NCBI RefSeq assembly: GCF_001417955.2
Contig: NZ_LKTM01000001.1
Location: 372,001-436,000 of the forward strand
DNA from: Mycobacterium gordonae
GTDB taxonomy: Bacteria > Actinomycetota > Actinomycetes > Mycobacteriales > Mycobacteriaceae
Direction of reading: 5' to 3'
Length of the DNA: 64,000 nucleotides
Shown: one piece after another, positions 44,854 through 55,879 of the stretch
How positions within the stretch are numbered: the stretch's first letter is position 1
Layout of the letters: every line of letters begins with the position of its first letter
Made by a program: the position numbers and the translations under genes
The notes under the pieces: model-generated
The model's input: only the letters and a program-made list of their open reading frames with translations
The model's database searches: none
Told to the model about the DNA's origin: nothing

Positions 44854-46266
44854 CGAATCACCCCGGGCGCGCTCGGCCTCGGCGGCCTCCCGATTGAGCC
44901 GTTGCGCCTCGTAGATCGTCACGTTGGTCCGTGACATCAGCAGCGACGCGATGCCGACGGCCAGGATTGCGCCCGGCACCACCGAGAAGGATCCCGTCAT
45001 CTCCGCAACCATGATCATGATCGCCAGCGGCGCGCGGGCGACGCTGCCGAAACAGGTCATCATGCCCACGACGACGAAGACGCCCGGTTGCTCGGGCACG
45101 CCGGGCAGCCCGGCCAGATCGCCCAGCCGCCAGATCGCGGCTCCGACAAACGCGCCGATCACGATTCCCGGCCCGAACAGGCCGCCGGATCCGCCGGATC
45201 CGATCGAGAGACAGGTCGCGACGATCTTGGCGAGCGGCAGCAGCAGGATGATCCACAGCGGGATCGACATCAGAGAATCGCGGGCGGCGGCCAACTGCGC
45301 CCAGCCGTAGCCACTGCTCAGGATCTGCGGGATCACCAGGCCCAGTAGGCCCACCAACAGCCCGCCCGCCGCGGGCTTGATGATCGGGCCGCCGGGCAAC
45401 CGGCGCACCAGCGCCACCGTCGAATGGAAGAAGCGTGCGTACAGGTAGCCCACCGCGGCTGCCACCAGGCCGATCACCACGAACCACAACAGCGGCCAAG
45501 CGCGCTCGAAGCGGTACTCGGCGTCTATGTAGCCGAACAGCGGGTCGAAGCCCAGAAACGACCCCAGCACTGCATAGGCCGTGCCCGAGGTGATGAATCC
45601 GGGCAGCAGGCTGCGGTAGTCGAAGTCGTCGCGATAGGTGATCGACGCGGCCAGCACCGCCCCGCCCAGCGGCGCCGCGAAGATGGCCCCGATGCCCGCT
45701 CCGATGCCGAGCGCGACGGCGACCCTGCCGTCCTCGTCGGACAGCCCGAGGCGCCGGGTGAGCAACGAGGAGAAGCCCGCGGAGATCTGCGCCGTCGGGC
45801 CCTCCCGCCCGGCCGAGCCACCGGAGCCGATGGTCAGCGCGCTGGCCACCAACTTCACCAGGACGACGCGGGCCCGGATCGCGCGGGGATCGGTGTGCAC
45901 GGCCTCGATCGCCTCGTCGGTGCCGTGGCCGGTGGCCTCCGGGGCGAACTTGGTCACGACGACGGCCGAGAGCAGCGCGCCGCCCGTCGTCACCAGCGGA
46001 ATGGCCCAGGGCCGGATGAATCCGGCGGACCCGCGGCCGCCCCCTTCGCCCAGCGGGGTGGGGACGTGGTGACCCGCGAGGTAGCCCAGCAGGAATTCCC
46101 CGGTGTACTTCAGCGCGAGGTAGAAGACGACGGCGCCGAGACCGGAGATCACGCCGATGGTGGTGCCGAGCAGAAACCACTTCTGCAGGTAACCCGCGTT
46201 CCTGATGGAGGCTCCGAACCGGCCGCCGGCGGACGCAGGGGGCGCCTCGTTCGGCTCCTCCGGCAT
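44839..46266 (-). CDS. ClC-family chloride channel/antiporter (Rv0143c-like)
   Basis: Polytopic membrane protein, 475 aa, about ten to twelve helices. ClC signatures in order: GSGGSAGREGPTAQ, with the gating Glu of GREGP that favours H+/Cl- exchange; GAGIGAIFAAPLGGAVLA; and GSGGSGGLFGPGIVIGAF, the G-x-F-x-P equivalent. There are no C-terminal CBS domains. The final codons lie in the terminator palindrome. Corresponds to Rv0143c. Confidence 0.92.
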   Translation of the reverse strand: MPEEPNEAPPASAGGRFGASIRNAGYLQKWFLLGTTIGVISGLGAVVFYLALKYTGEFLLGYLAGHHVPTPLGEGGGRGSAGFIRPWAIPLVTTGGALLSAVVVTKFAPEATGHGTDEAIEAVHTDPRAIRARVVLVKLVASALTIGSGGSAGREGPTAQISAGFSSLLTRRLGLSDEDGRVAVALGIGAGIGAIFAAPLGGAVLAASITYRDDFDYRSLLPGFITSGTAYAVLGSFLGFDPLFGYIDAEYRFERAWPLLWFVVIGLVAAAVGYLYARFFHSTVALVRRLPGGPIIKPAAGGLLVGLLGLVIPQILSSGYGWAQLAAARDSLMSIPLWIILLLPLAKIVATCLSIGSGGSGGLFGPGIVIGAFVGAAIWRLGDLAGLPGVPEQPGVFVVVGMMTCFGSVARAPLAIMIMVAEMTGSFSVVPGAILAVGIASLLMSRTNVTIYEAQRLNREAAEAERARGDSPNVN

Positions 46267-46350
46267 GTTCCGGAGGTTAGCAGCTTCGCGTGACGGAATA
46301 AACGGACCGCAGTCCGGTTAATAGGGATAACTCAAACAGAGGAGGCCCAC

Positions 46351-47322
46351 ATGCCCGCCATCACCGCAGACACGCTCACCCTGGCTCGCGTGAGCCCGGC
46401 CGGACCCGGAGACACCGAGCGGCCGGTCCGGTCGGTCACTACCGGCCCGCGGGGCTACGAGGGACTGGGATTCCCGGTGGTCCGCGCCTTCGCCGGGGTC
46501 AGCACCGCCGCGCTGGACCCGTTCATCCACATGGACCAGATGGGCGAGGTGGAGTACGAACCGGGCGAACCGCGCGGAACCGACTGGCATCCGCACCGCG
46601 GTTTCGAAACCGTCACCTACATGCTCGACGGGAAATTCGCCCATCAGGACTCACACGGCGGCGGTGGCCTCATCGGCGACGGTGCGACGCAGTGGATGAC
46701 GGCCGGATCGGGCATCCTGCACATCGAGACCCCGCCCGCGGAGATGGTCACCAGCGGCGGCCTCTTCCACGGCATCCAGTTGTGGGTGAATCTGCCGAAG
46801 CGCGACAAGTTCGCCGCACCCCGGTACCAGGCCATCGAGGGCACAGACGCGAAGCTGTTGTCCTCTGACGACGGCGGGGCGCTGATCCGTCTGATCGCCG
46901 GTGACATCGACGGCCACGGTGGGCCGGGAGTCACCCACACACCGATCACGATGGCGCACGCGACGATCGAAAGCGCTGCGCGGCTTAATATTCCGTGGAG
47001 TCGCGACTTCAACGCGCTGATCTACGTGTTGTCCGGGCAGGGGTCCGTGGGCCCGGCCGGCCACCCCGTCCGGCAAGGCCAGCTGGCCGTTCTCGGGCCG
47101 GGTGACCGCATAACGGTGAACGCGCAGCCCGGTCGCGCACAGCCGCTGGACGTGCTGCTACTGGGCGGGCGGCCGATCCGCGAGCCCGTCTTCCATTACG
47201 GACCGTTCGTGATGAACACCCGCGCCGAGGTCATCGAGGCGCTCGAGGACTATCAAGCTGGCAAGTTCCGTAGCATCCCGCCGAACGCTCTGATGCCGCA
47301 CCATGGCGGTGGCACACTCTAG
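46351..47322 (+). CDS. Pirin-family bicupin protein
   Basis: 323-aa pirin with two cupin domains. The N-terminal metal site is readable as DWHPHRGFETVTYMLDG and SGILHIE (three His and one Glu). The C-terminal cupin (about 190-290) lacks a full ligand set. Bacterial pirins act as quercetin dioxygenases or as redox sensors; role here unknown. AGGAGG lies 6 nt before the ATG. Two bases separate its stop from the TetR gene that follows, so they are likely co-transcribed. Confidence 0.9.
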   Translation: MPAITADTLTLARVSPAGPGDTERPVRSVTTGPRGYEGLGFPVVRAFAGVSTAALDPFIHMDQMGEVEYEPGEPRGTDWHPHRGFETVTYMLDGKFAHQDSHGGGGLIGDGATQWMTAGSGILHIETPPAEMVTSGGLFHGIQLWVNLPKRDKFAAPRYQAIEGTDAKLLSSDDGGALIRLIAGDIDGHGGPGVTHTPITMAHATIESAARLNIPWSRDFNALIYVLSGQGSVGPAGHPVRQGQLAVLGPGDRITVNAQPGRAQPLDVLLLGGRPIREPVFHYGPFVMNTRAEVIEALEDYQAGKFRSIPPNALMPHHGGGTL

Positions 47323-47324
47323 TA

Positions 47325-47969
47325 ATGCCTCAACTGGCAAGTCGGGGACCCGGGCGTCCCCCCGCCGCAAAAGCCGACGACACCCGTAAGCGCATCGTCC
47401 GCGCCGCACGTCAAGTTTTCAGCGAACGTGGGTATGACGGTGCGACGTTCCAGGCCATCGCCGTGCGGGCCGACCTGACCCGCCCGGCGATCAACCACTA
47501 CTTCCCCAGCAAGCGGGTGCTCTACACCGAAGTGGCCGACCGAACCAACGAGCTCGTCGTCACCGCGGGTATCGAGCGGGCGCGCTGCGAGTCGACCCTG
47601 GCCGGCCGGCTCGGCGCGTTCATTGCCGTAGCGCTGGAAGCGGATGCTCAAAATCCCTGCACTGCAGCGTTTTTGAGTACCGCTGTGTTGGAGTCGCAAC
47701 GTCACCCAGAGTTGAAGCGGGACGACAACGACGCGATATCGACCACCCGGGAGTTCCTGGTCTCAGCGGTCGACGATGCCATTGCCAGCGGCGAAATCGC
47801 CCCTGACACCGACGCCGCTGTGTTGGCCGAGGCGTTGGTGATGATGTTGTGCGGCATCGGGTTCTACGCCGGTTTCGTGGGCACCTACTCCGAGGTGGAG
47901 AACATCCTGGGGACGCTGCAGCAGTTGATGGCCGGCAGTCTGTGGCGGGCTCGGGTCCAGCAGCGGTGA
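47325..47969 (+). CDS. TetR-family regulator (Rv0144-like)
   Basis: 214 aa. DNA-binding domain GYDGATFQAIAVRADLTRPAINHYFPSKRVLYTEV (about 37-71), with a helical ligand domain after it. The Arg/Pro-rich N-terminus RGPGRPP adds a minor-groove arm. It is wedged between pirin and the methyltransferase trio; a long palindrome lies just after it, in front of the first methyltransferase. Confidence 0.88.
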   Translation: MPQLASRGPGRPPAAKADDTRKRIVRAARQVFSERGYDGATFQAIAVRADLTRPAINHYFPSKRVLYTEVADRTNELVVTAGIERARCESTLAGRLGAFIAVALEADAQNPCTAAFLSTAVLESQRHPELKRDDNDAISTTREFLVSAVDDAIASGEIAPDTDAAVLAEALVMMLCGIGFYAGFVGTYSEVENILGTLQQLMAGSLWRARVQQR

Positions 47970-47983
47970 TCTGACGCACATAT

Positions 47984-48009
47984 AGCTTGCCTAACTTATT
48001 AGGTAAGCT
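47984..48009. promoter_or_regulatory. Palindromic operator before methyltransferase trio
   Basis: AGCTTGCCTAA (47984-47994), 4-bp loop, TTAGGTAAGCT (47999-48009); arms match at 10 of 11. It sits 9 bp upstream of the first methyltransferase ATG and is a likely site for the upstream TetR protein. Its right half resembles half of an IdeR iron box, but the other half does not. Confidence 0.55.
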
Positions 48010-48018
48010 GACCGGGAT

Positions 48019-49876
<1,858 letters not shown>

Positions 49877-49877
<1 letters not shown>

Positions 49878-50800
49878 TGCCACGCGCCGCGGACGACTCC
49901 TGGGACATCGCAACCAGCGTCGGCGCCACCGCGGTGATGGTCGCCCTGGCCCGGGCCGCGGAAACCGCGAGCGACGCCCCGTTGATCCGGGATGAGTTCG
50001 CCGAGCCGCTGGTCTCCACTTCGGAGTTGGCAGCTGTGCGGGAGCAGGTCGCCGCATGGTGGACCGCCGCGCCGGATGACGACGAGGAATACTCGGTCGA
50101 CTCCCAGCAGATGATCAACTACCAGGCCGTGCGCACCCATTTCTTCGACGCGTACTTCGCCGGGGCCGCCGCATCCGGTATCCGCCAGGTGGTGATCCTG
50201 GCGGCCGGCCTGGATTCACGCGCCTACCGGCTGGACTGGCCGGCGGGCACCACGGTGTACGAGATCGATCTACCGAAGGTGCTGGACTACAAGTCCGCGA
50301 CGTTGGCCTCCCACGGCGCCACCCCGCGCGCCGACCGGCGTGCGGTGCCCGTCGATCTGCGTCATGACTGGCCGCAGGCGCTGCGCGACGCCGGGTTCGA
50401 GGCCGGCCGCCCCACGGCGTGGCTGGCCGAGGGGCTGCTGCCGTTCCTGCCGGCCCAGGCGCAGGAGTCGATGTTCGCCTTGATCGACGAGCTGAGCGGG
50501 CCGGGCAGCCGGGTCGCGGTGGAGATTTTCGGTGTGGACGCTCAGCGCCGTGCGGAGGCGCAGGAGCGGTGGGCGCAGTTGCGGGCCAGGCGTGCAGCCC
50601 GCGGGGAAGACACGTCCTTCGACCCGTTCGACCTGTGGTTCGACGACGAGGGCCGGCCCGATCCGGGTGACTGGTTCACCGCGCACGGGTGGGCGACCGA
50701 GTCGGTCAGTGCCCGCGAGGAAGCGACCCGCCTGGGCCGGCCGCCGCAGGAAGACGCCGGGCCTTTCCAGAACGGATTCGTCGTCGCCGGCAAGTCCTGA
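49877..50800 (+). CDS. TIGR00027-type SAM-dependent methyltransferase, third paralogue
   Basis: 307 aa. Motifs [54 protein letters not shown] and [12 protein letters not shown]. An acidic insert PDDDEEYSVDS near residue 70 and an Arg-rich stretch RWAQLRARRAARGED set it apart. It is coupled to the second copy by TAATG. M. tuberculosis has two copies here as I recall, so this is an extra duplication. A 7-bp-arm hairpin (50799-50816) follows the stop. Confidence 0.9.
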
Positions 50801-50917
50801 CCGGATCTTTCCGGTCGCCGTCCTATTGCTGTCCGGGCCGGATGACTAGGATCGCGGTTATCACCGATGAGCGACCGCGCGACAGGCTGCGGGCACCTCG
50901 GGGAAGGAAGGACAACG

Positions 50918-52360
50918 ATGACCACCGATTCCCTGCCGAAGGCTGCATCGACGCCCGCCAACGGGCACGCGGCCGCTCAACCGAGCGTCGCCGATATCGT
51001 GGCCCGGCTGCGTAAGACCTTTGCCACCGGCCGCACCCGCAGTTACGAGTGGCGCAAGCGTCAACTGGAGCAGTTGACCAAGCTGGTGGAGGAGAACGAA
51101 CCCGCCATCGCTGCGGCGCTGGCCGAGGACCTCGACCGCAACCACGTCGAGGCGTTCATCGCCGACATCGCCACCACCGCGGGCGAGGCCAAGTACGCGG
51201 CCAAGAAGCTCAAGAAGTGGATGCGCCGCAAGTACCTGCTGCTCGAGGCCCCGCAACTGCCGGGCCGGGGCTGGGTGGAGTACGAGCCGTTCGGCACCGT
51301 ACTGATCATCGGCGCCTGGAACTACCCGTTCTACCTGACGCTGGGTCCCGCCGTCGGCGCTCTGGCCGCGGGCAACGCCGTCATTCTCAAGCCTTCGGAA
51401 CTGGCCCCCGCGTCGTCGCACCTGATGGCCGAACTGGTGCCCAAGTACCTGGACCAGGATGCGGTCGCGGTGGTCGAGGGCGATGGCATGGTCAGCCAGG
51501 AGCTGATCAAGCAGGGCCTGGACCGCGTGATGTTCACCGGGGGCACCGAGATCGGGCGCAAGGTCTACGAAGGCGCGGCGAAGCACCTGACCCCGGTGAC
51601 GCTGGAACTCGGCGGCAAGAGCCCGGTGGTGGTGGCGGCCGACGGGGACATCGATGTCGCGGCCAAGCGGATCGCCTGGCTGAAGATCCTCAACGCCGGT
51701 CAGACCTGCGTGGCGCCCGACTACGTGCTCGCCGACGCATCGATCCGCGACGAACTCGTCGACAAGATTGCCGCTTCCATCACCAAGTTCCGTTCCCAGG
51801 ACAACCAGGAGGGCATGCGCATCGTCAATGAGCGCCAGTTCAACCGGTTGAAGGGCTACATCTCGGAGGCGGAGGGCGACGGGACGTCGAAGGTGGCGGT
51901 CGGCGGTAAATGCGACGAGTCCAGCCTGCGGATCCAGCCGACCGTGGTGGTCGACCCGGCTCAGGACGGCTCGCTGATGCGGAACGAGATCTTCGGACCG
52001 ATCCTGCCGGTGCTCACCGTCAAGAACCTGGACGAGGCGATCGCCTTCATCAACGCCCGGCCCAAGCCTCTGTCGGCGTACCTGTTCACCAAGTCGAAGG
52101 CGACCCGGGAGCGGTTCATCAGGGAGGTGCCCGCGGGCGGCATGCTGATCAACCACCTCGCCTTCCAGGTGTCGACGGCCAAGCTGCCGTTCGGTGGTGT
52201 CGGGTCCTCCGGCATGGGCGCCTACCACGGCAAGTGGGGCTTCGACGAGTTCAGTCACCGCAAGTCGGTGCTGACCAAGCCGACCCGCCCCGACTTCTCC
52301 GCCATGATCTACCCGCCCTACACCGAGCGGGCCTTCAAGTTGGCGCGCAAGCTGTTCTAG
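50918..52360 (+). CDS. Aldehyde dehydrogenase (class 3-like, Rv0147)
   Basis: NAD(P)-dependent aldehyde dehydrogenase, 480 aa. Substrate entry FGTVLIIGAWNYPFYLTLGP, cofactor FTGGTEIGRKV, general base Glu in TLELGGKSP, nucleophile Cys in NAGQTCVAPDYV, and NEIFGPILPV. It resembles fatty-aldehyde dehydrogenases of the ALDH3 type. ATG 50918 has GGAAGGAAGG upstream; 17 further in-frame codons are unlikely to be translated. It is followed by a strong hairpin and the SDR gene. It could oxidise aldehydes of lipid origin. Confidence 0.92.
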   Translation: MTTDSLPKAASTPANGHAAAQPSVADIVARLRKTFATGRTRSYEWRKRQLEQLTKLVEENEPAIAAALAEDLDRNHVEAFIADIATTAGEAKYAAKKLKKWMRRKYLLLEAPQLPGRGWVEYEPFGTVLIIGAWNYPFYLTLGPAVGALAAGNAVILKPSELAPASSHLMAELVPKYLDQDAVAVVEGDGMVSQELIKQGLDRVMFTGGTEIGRKVYEGAAKHLTPVTLELGGKSPVVVAADGDIDVAAKRIAWLKILNAGQTCVAPDYVLADASIRDELVDKIAASITKFRSQDNQEGMRIVNERQFNRLKGYISEAEGDGTSKVAVGGKCDESSLRIQPTVVVDPAQDGSLMRNEIFGPILPVLTVKNLDEAIAFINARPKPLSAYLFTKSKATRERFIREVPAGGMLINHLAFQVSTAKLPFGGVGSSGMGAYHGKWGFDEFSHRKSVLTKPTRPDFSAMIYPPYTERAFKLARKLF

Positions 52361-52375
52361 CCCCGACTTTTCCCT

Positions 52376-52405
52376 GCGCCGGCACCAGGTCCCTGGTGCT
52401 GGCGC
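52376..52405. other. 13-bp-stem hairpin between aldehyde dehydrogenase and SDR genes
   Basis: GCGCCGGCACCAG (52376-52388), GTCC loop, CTGGTGCTGGCGC (52393-52405): 12 Watson-Crick pairs plus one G-U. There is no T-tract, so it may serve RNA stability or partial termination inside a same-strand gene series rather than full termination. Confidence 0.55.
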
Positions 52406-52436
52406 TCAACCCTGATAGCCAGCAGAGAGGAACCTG

Positions 52437-53297
52437 ATGCCCGGAGTGCAGGATCGCGTCGTCGTAGTGACCGGAGCCGGCGGGGGGCTGGGCCGCGAGT
52501 ACGCCCTCACCCTCGCCCGGGAAGGCGCCAGCGTCGTCGTCAACGACCTCGGCGGTGCCCGTGACGGTACGGGTGGCGGATCGGCGATGGCCGACCAGGT
52601 AGTGGCCGAGATCCGGGACGGCGGTGGGCGCGCGGTCGCCAACTACGACAGCGTCGCCGAGGCCGACGGTGCCGCCAACATCATCAAGACGGCGCTCGAC
52701 GAGTTCGGCGCCGTACACGGTGTGGTGAGCAATGCCGGGATTCTGCGCGACGGCACTTTTCACAAGATGACGTCCGAGAACTGGGACGCCGTCCTCAAGG
52801 TTCACCTGTACGGCGGGTACAACGTCATCCGCGCCGCCTGGCCGCACTTCCGCGAGCAGAGCTACGGCCGGGTCGTGGTCGCCACCTCGACGAGTGGGCT
52901 GTTCGGCAACTTCGGCCAAACCAACTACGGCGCAGCCAAACTCGGCCTGGTGGGGTTGATCAACACGCTGGCGCTGGAAGGGGCCAAGTACAACATCCAC
53001 TCCAACGCCGTCGCCCCGATCGCGGCCACCCGGATGACCGAGGACATCATGCCCAAGGAGGTGCTGGAGAAGCTGACGCCGGAGTTTGTCGCTCCCGTGG
53101 TCGCCTACCTGTGCACCGAGGAGAACGCGGACAACGGATCGGTATTCGTCGTCGGCGGCGGCAAGGTACAGCGGGTCGCGCTGTTCGGTAACGAGGGCGC
53201 CAACTTCGACAAGCCGCCGACGGTGCAGGATGTGGCCGACCACTGGGGCGAGATCACCGATTTGTCGGCCGCCACCAAAGCTGGATTCAAGCTCTAA
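52437..53297 (+). CDS. Short-chain dehydrogenase, multifunctional-protein-type (Rv0148)
   Basis: 286-aa SDR related to the 3-hydroxyacyl-CoA dehydrogenase domain of peroxisomal MFE-2/HSD17B4. VVVTGAGGGLGREYAL, then VVVNDLGGARDGTGGGSAMADQVV, SNAGILRD, VVATSTSGLFGNFGQTNYGAAKLGL with the YxxxK pair, and NAVAPIAATRMTEDIMP. RBS AGAGGAA. The MFE-2-like loop suggests acyl-CoA or steroid-side-chain substrates. The next gene starts 6 bp later. Confidence 0.9.
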   Translation: MPGVQDRVVVVTGAGGGLGREYALTLAREGASVVVNDLGGARDGTGGGSAMADQVVAEIRDGGGRAVANYDSVAEADGAANIIKTALDEFGAVHGVVSNAGILRDGTFHKMTSENWDAVLKVHLYGGYNVIRAAWPHFREQSYGRVVVATSTSGLFGNFGQTNYGAAKLGLVGLINTLALEGAKYNIHSNAVAPIAATRMTEDIMPKEVLEKLTPEFVAPVVAYLCTEENADNGSVFVVGGGKVQRVALFGNEGANFDKPPTVQDVADHWGEITDLSAATKAGFKL

Positions 53298-53303
53298 AAT
53301 TTG

Positions 53304-54272
53304 ATGAAAGCCGCTGTTGTTCAAGAGCTTTCCGGGCCAGCCGGCATAGTCTATACCGATATCGCCGACGTATCCGATGGCGGTGGCAACATCGTCATCG
53401 AGGTACGCGCCGCCGGCGTGTGCTTCCCGGACCTGCTGTTGACCAAGGGCAAGTACCAACTGAAGTTGCCGCCGCCGTTCGTCCCCGGCATGGAATGTGC
53501 CGGGGTCGTTCGTTCGGCACCCGCCGATTCGGGTTTCCGTGTGGGGGAACGGGTTTCGGCGTTCGGTGTGCTCGGCTGCTATGCCGAGCAGGTGGCCGTT
53601 CCGGTCTCCCACGTGATCCGCAGTCCCACCGAACTCGACGACGCCGAAGCGGTGTCGCTGCTGGTCAACTACAACACCATGTTTTTCGCCCTGTCCCGCC
53701 GCGCGGTGATGCGGCCGGGCCAGACGGTGCTGGTCCTAGGCGCCGCCGGCGGGGTGGGCACCGCCGCGGTTCAGATCGCCAAGGCGATGGGCGCCAGTCA
53801 GGTGATAGGCGTGGTGCACCGTGAAACCGCGATGGACTACGTCGCCGCGCTCGGCGCGGACCGGGTGCTGCATCTGGCCGAGGGCTGGGTTGAGCGCGTC
53901 CACGAGTTCACCAACGGCCAGGGGGTCGACATCGTGGTGGACCCCATCGGCGGTCGCACCTTCGACGACGCGATCCGGGCGCTGGCCATCGACGGCAAGT
54001 TGCTGGTGATCGGCTTCGCCGCCGGCAGCGTCCCGACCCTGACGGTCAACCGGTTGTTGCTGCGCAACATCGGCGTGCTGGGCGTCGCGTGGGGCGAATA
54101 CCTAAACAAGGTCCCCGGTTCGGCGGTGCTGTTCTCCTCGGGTCTCAATCAGCTGGTTTCGCTCGGGCTCAAACCGCCTCCGCCGCAGCGCTATCCGTTG
54201 TCTGAAGCCCGTGCCGCACTGCAATGCCTGGACGACGGCGGGGTGCTCGGCAAAGTAGTGCTGGAACCTTAG
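53304..54272 (+). CDS. NADPH:quinone oxidoreductase-like MDR (Rv0149)
   Basis: 322-aa zinc-free medium-chain reductase. AGVCFPDLLLTKGKYQ, PFVPGMECAGVV, then the Rossmann motif VLGAAGGVGTAAVQIAKAMGA and VDIVVDPIGGRTFDDAIRAL. No zinc-binding Cys cluster. ATG 53304 is used; a TTG codon immediately before it is less likely. It is tightly linked to the SDR upstream and likely forms a short operon with it. Confidence 0.9.
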   Translation: MKAAVVQELSGPAGIVYTDIADVSDGGGNIVIEVRAAGVCFPDLLLTKGKYQLKLPPPFVPGMECAGVVRSAPADSGFRVGERVSAFGVLGCYAEQVAVPVSHVIRSPTELDDAEAVSLLVNYNTMFFALSRRAVMRPGQTVLVLGAAGGVGTAAVQIAKAMGASQVIGVVHRETAMDYVAALGADRVLHLAEGWVERVHEFTNGQGVDIVVDPIGGRTFDDAIRALAIDGKLLVIGFAAGSVPTLTVNRLLLRNIGVLGVAWGEYLNKVPGSAVLFSSGLNQLVSLGLKPPPPQRYPLSEARAALQCLDDGGVLGKVVLEP

Positions 54273-54326
54273 CCCAAGCCTCCTTATCCTCTATACCGGG
54301 TATCCCGCACCGGAGGAGGACGTGTC

Positions 54327-54743
54327 ATGCCAGAACACGAGCCGGAAATGCAGATCACTCACGAGGGGGATCGCCCGGCCATGGTTGGCCCGGTGCAGTT
54401 CTTCACCGGCGACGTGACCATGAAGCAGCTCTTCGGACCGGCCGGTTCGTCGAAAGCCCATGGCGGACAACTCACTTTCGCCGCAGGCGCCCGCAGCGTC
54501 TGGCATACGCATCCGGCGGGACAGCGGCTGATCGTCATCGAAGGCAGCGGCTGGGTACAGCAGTGGGGTGGCGACCGGCGGCAGATCAATTCCGGGGACG
54601 TGATCTGGACTCCCGCCGGGATCAAGCACTGGCATGGAGCCACCGCGAGTTCGGCGATGACTCACATCGCTATTCAGGACGAAGTCGACGGGCGGTTCGT
54701 CGACTGGCTGGAGCAGGTGAGCGACGAGCAGTACCTGGGCTGA
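54327..54743 (+). CDS. Single-domain cupin protein
   Basis: 138-aa cupin. Metal-binding motif 1 reads SVWHTHPAGQRLIVIEGSGWVQ and motif 2 WTPAGIKHWHGA. It resembles the small cupins annotated as (R)-mandelonitrile lyase-like or carboxymuconolactone-linked proteins. GGAGGA precedes the ATG. Substrate unknown; not part of the H37Rv order here as I recall. Confidence 0.85.
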   Translation: MPEHEPEMQITHEGDRPAMVGPVQFFTGDVTMKQLFGPAGSSKAHGGQLTFAAGARSVWHTHPAGQRLIVIEGSGWVQQWGGDRRQINSGDVIWTPAGIKHWHGATASSAMTHIAIQDEVDGRFVDWLEQVSDEQYLG

Positions 54744-54822
54744 GCATCATTGACGGACAATGTTGTTCGCTCCTACACTGTCGCCACTCCGCTTCGTTCT
54801 TTAGCCAAAAGGAGCAAGGCAA

Positions 54823-55203
54823 ATGGCGGCATTCACCGACGTCGAACTCGAGTACATGTCCAGTCAGCGGCTCGGCAGACTTGGGACGGTGACCCCCAAA
54901 GGATCCCCGCAAGTCCGGCCGGTCCGGTTCACCTACAACACCGAACTGGGCACCATCGACATCGGCGGGAAGGCGATGGCGGGCAGTCGCAAACTACGCA
55001 ATGTGGAAACCAACCCAAAGGTGTCTCTGGTTCTCGATGACCTGGCCAGCGTCGATCCGTGGCGCCCTCGCGGACTCGAGATTCGCGGCCGGGGCGAGGC
55101 GTTGTCCACCGACGGCGGCGCGATGATCCGCATCCACCCGACGCGGGTACTGGCCTGGGGTCTCGATCCCGAGTCTCCGAAGCTGCAAGCGCGCAACGTG
55201 TGA
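54823..55203 (+). CDS. PPOX-class F420-dependent oxidoreductase
   Basis: 126-aa split-barrel protein: FTDVELEYMSSQRLGRLGTVTPKGSPQVRPVRFTYN, then KLRNVETNPKVSLVLDDLA and a C-terminal RIHPTRVLAWGLD, which is typical of the F420-binding Rv1155-like group. AAGGAG lies 9 nt before the ATG. It is the second PPOX protein of the window, only distantly like that at 12.9 kb. Substrate unknown. Confidence 0.87.
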   Translation: MAAFTDVELEYMSSQRLGRLGTVTPKGSPQVRPVRFTYNTELGTIDIGGKAMAGSRKLRNVETNPKVSLVLDDLASVDPWRPRGLEIRGRGEALSTDGGAMIRIHPTRVLAWGLDPESPKLQARNV

Positions 55204-55219
55204 TCCGGTCGCTACCAAC

Positions 55220-55513
55220 ATGATTCGGGCCACGTGGAATGGAGCGGTGCTCGCCGAGGCGCCGCGCACCGTCCGGCTGGAGGGCAATCACTACTTTCCG
55301 CCGGATTCGTTGCGACGCGAGTTCTTCACCGAGAGCAAGACACAGACTTTGTGTCCGTGGAAGGGCGTGGCGCACTACTACGACGTGACGGTCGACGGGC
55401 AGGTCAATTCCGACGCCGGCTGGTACTACCCGAAGCCCAGCCCGCTGGCGCGCAAGATCAAGAATCATGTCGCGTTCTGGCACGGGGTCGCGATAGAGGA
55501 CGAAGCGGAATAG
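55220..55513 (+). CDS. DUF427 domain protein
   Basis: 97-aa DUF427 protein, shorter than that at 42.3 kb. Core: MIRATWNGAVLAEAPRTVRLEGNHYFPPDSL, then TLCPWKGVAHYYDVTVDGQ and ARKIKNHVAFWHGV. It lies 16 bp after the PPOX gene on the same strand. Function unknown; DUF427 proteins are often next to flavin or deazaflavin enzymes in actinobacteria, as here. Confidence 0.87.
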   Translation: MIRATWNGAVLAEAPRTVRLEGNHYFPPDSLRREFFTESKTQTLCPWKGVAHYYDVTVDGQVNSDAGWYYPKPSPLARKIKNHVAFWHGVAIEDEAE

Positions 55514-55551
55514 AACGGTCTGACGTGCGCCGAGGCTCCGCCGATGTGCCG

Positions 55552-55875
55552 ATGTGGCGGATCGGCATCGCCGGCGGGACGATCGGCATCCTGTGCTGCC
55601 TCGGTCCGACTGCCCTGGCGATGATCGGAATCATCAGTGCGGCAACGGCATTTGCGTGGGCGAACAACCTGTACGACAACTACGCATGGTGGTTTCGCCT
55701 GGGCGGGGCGACGGTGCTCGTGACGCTGGTGTGGTGGCAGTTGCGCCGCCGCAACCAGTGCAGCATCGCCGGAGTGCGGCAGGCCCGTTGGCGGTTGCTC
55801 GGTGTGCTCGCCATTGCCGTCGGTGCCTACGCAGGCCTGTACGCGTTGACCACCTGGCTCGGTCGGTTCGCGTGA
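55552..55875 (+). CDS. MerT-like small membrane protein
   Basis: 107-aa protein with three hydrophobic segments (about 5-32, 46-62, 82-102). The first contains IAGGTIGILCCLGPTALAMIG, close to the MerT mercury transporter TM1, which has a vicinal Cys pair before Gly-Pro. The usual second Cys pair of MerT is absent; one Cys follows TM2 (RRRNQCS). A GTG at 55525 would add nine residues. No merP, merA or merR is next to it. It might carry a soft metal ion or belong to a MerT-like group of other function. Confidence 0.65.
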   Translation: MWRIGIAGGTIGILCCLGPTALAMIGIISAATAFAWANNLYDNYAWWFRLGGATVLVTLVWWQLRRRNQCSIAGVRQARWRLLGVLAIAVGAYAGLYALTTWLGRFA

Positions 55876-55879
55876 CCGC

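Noticed and set aside
47999..48017. IdeR iron-box in front of the methyltransferase trio
   Set aside because: The left half matches TWAGGTWAGS perfectly but the right half matches at few positions; the TTAGG arm is better explained by the 26-bp palindrome.
50826..50852. TTGCTG-N15-TAGGAT as promoter of the aldehyde dehydrogenase
   Set aside because: Spacing is short and both hexamers are weak; in GC-rich DNA such matches occur by chance.
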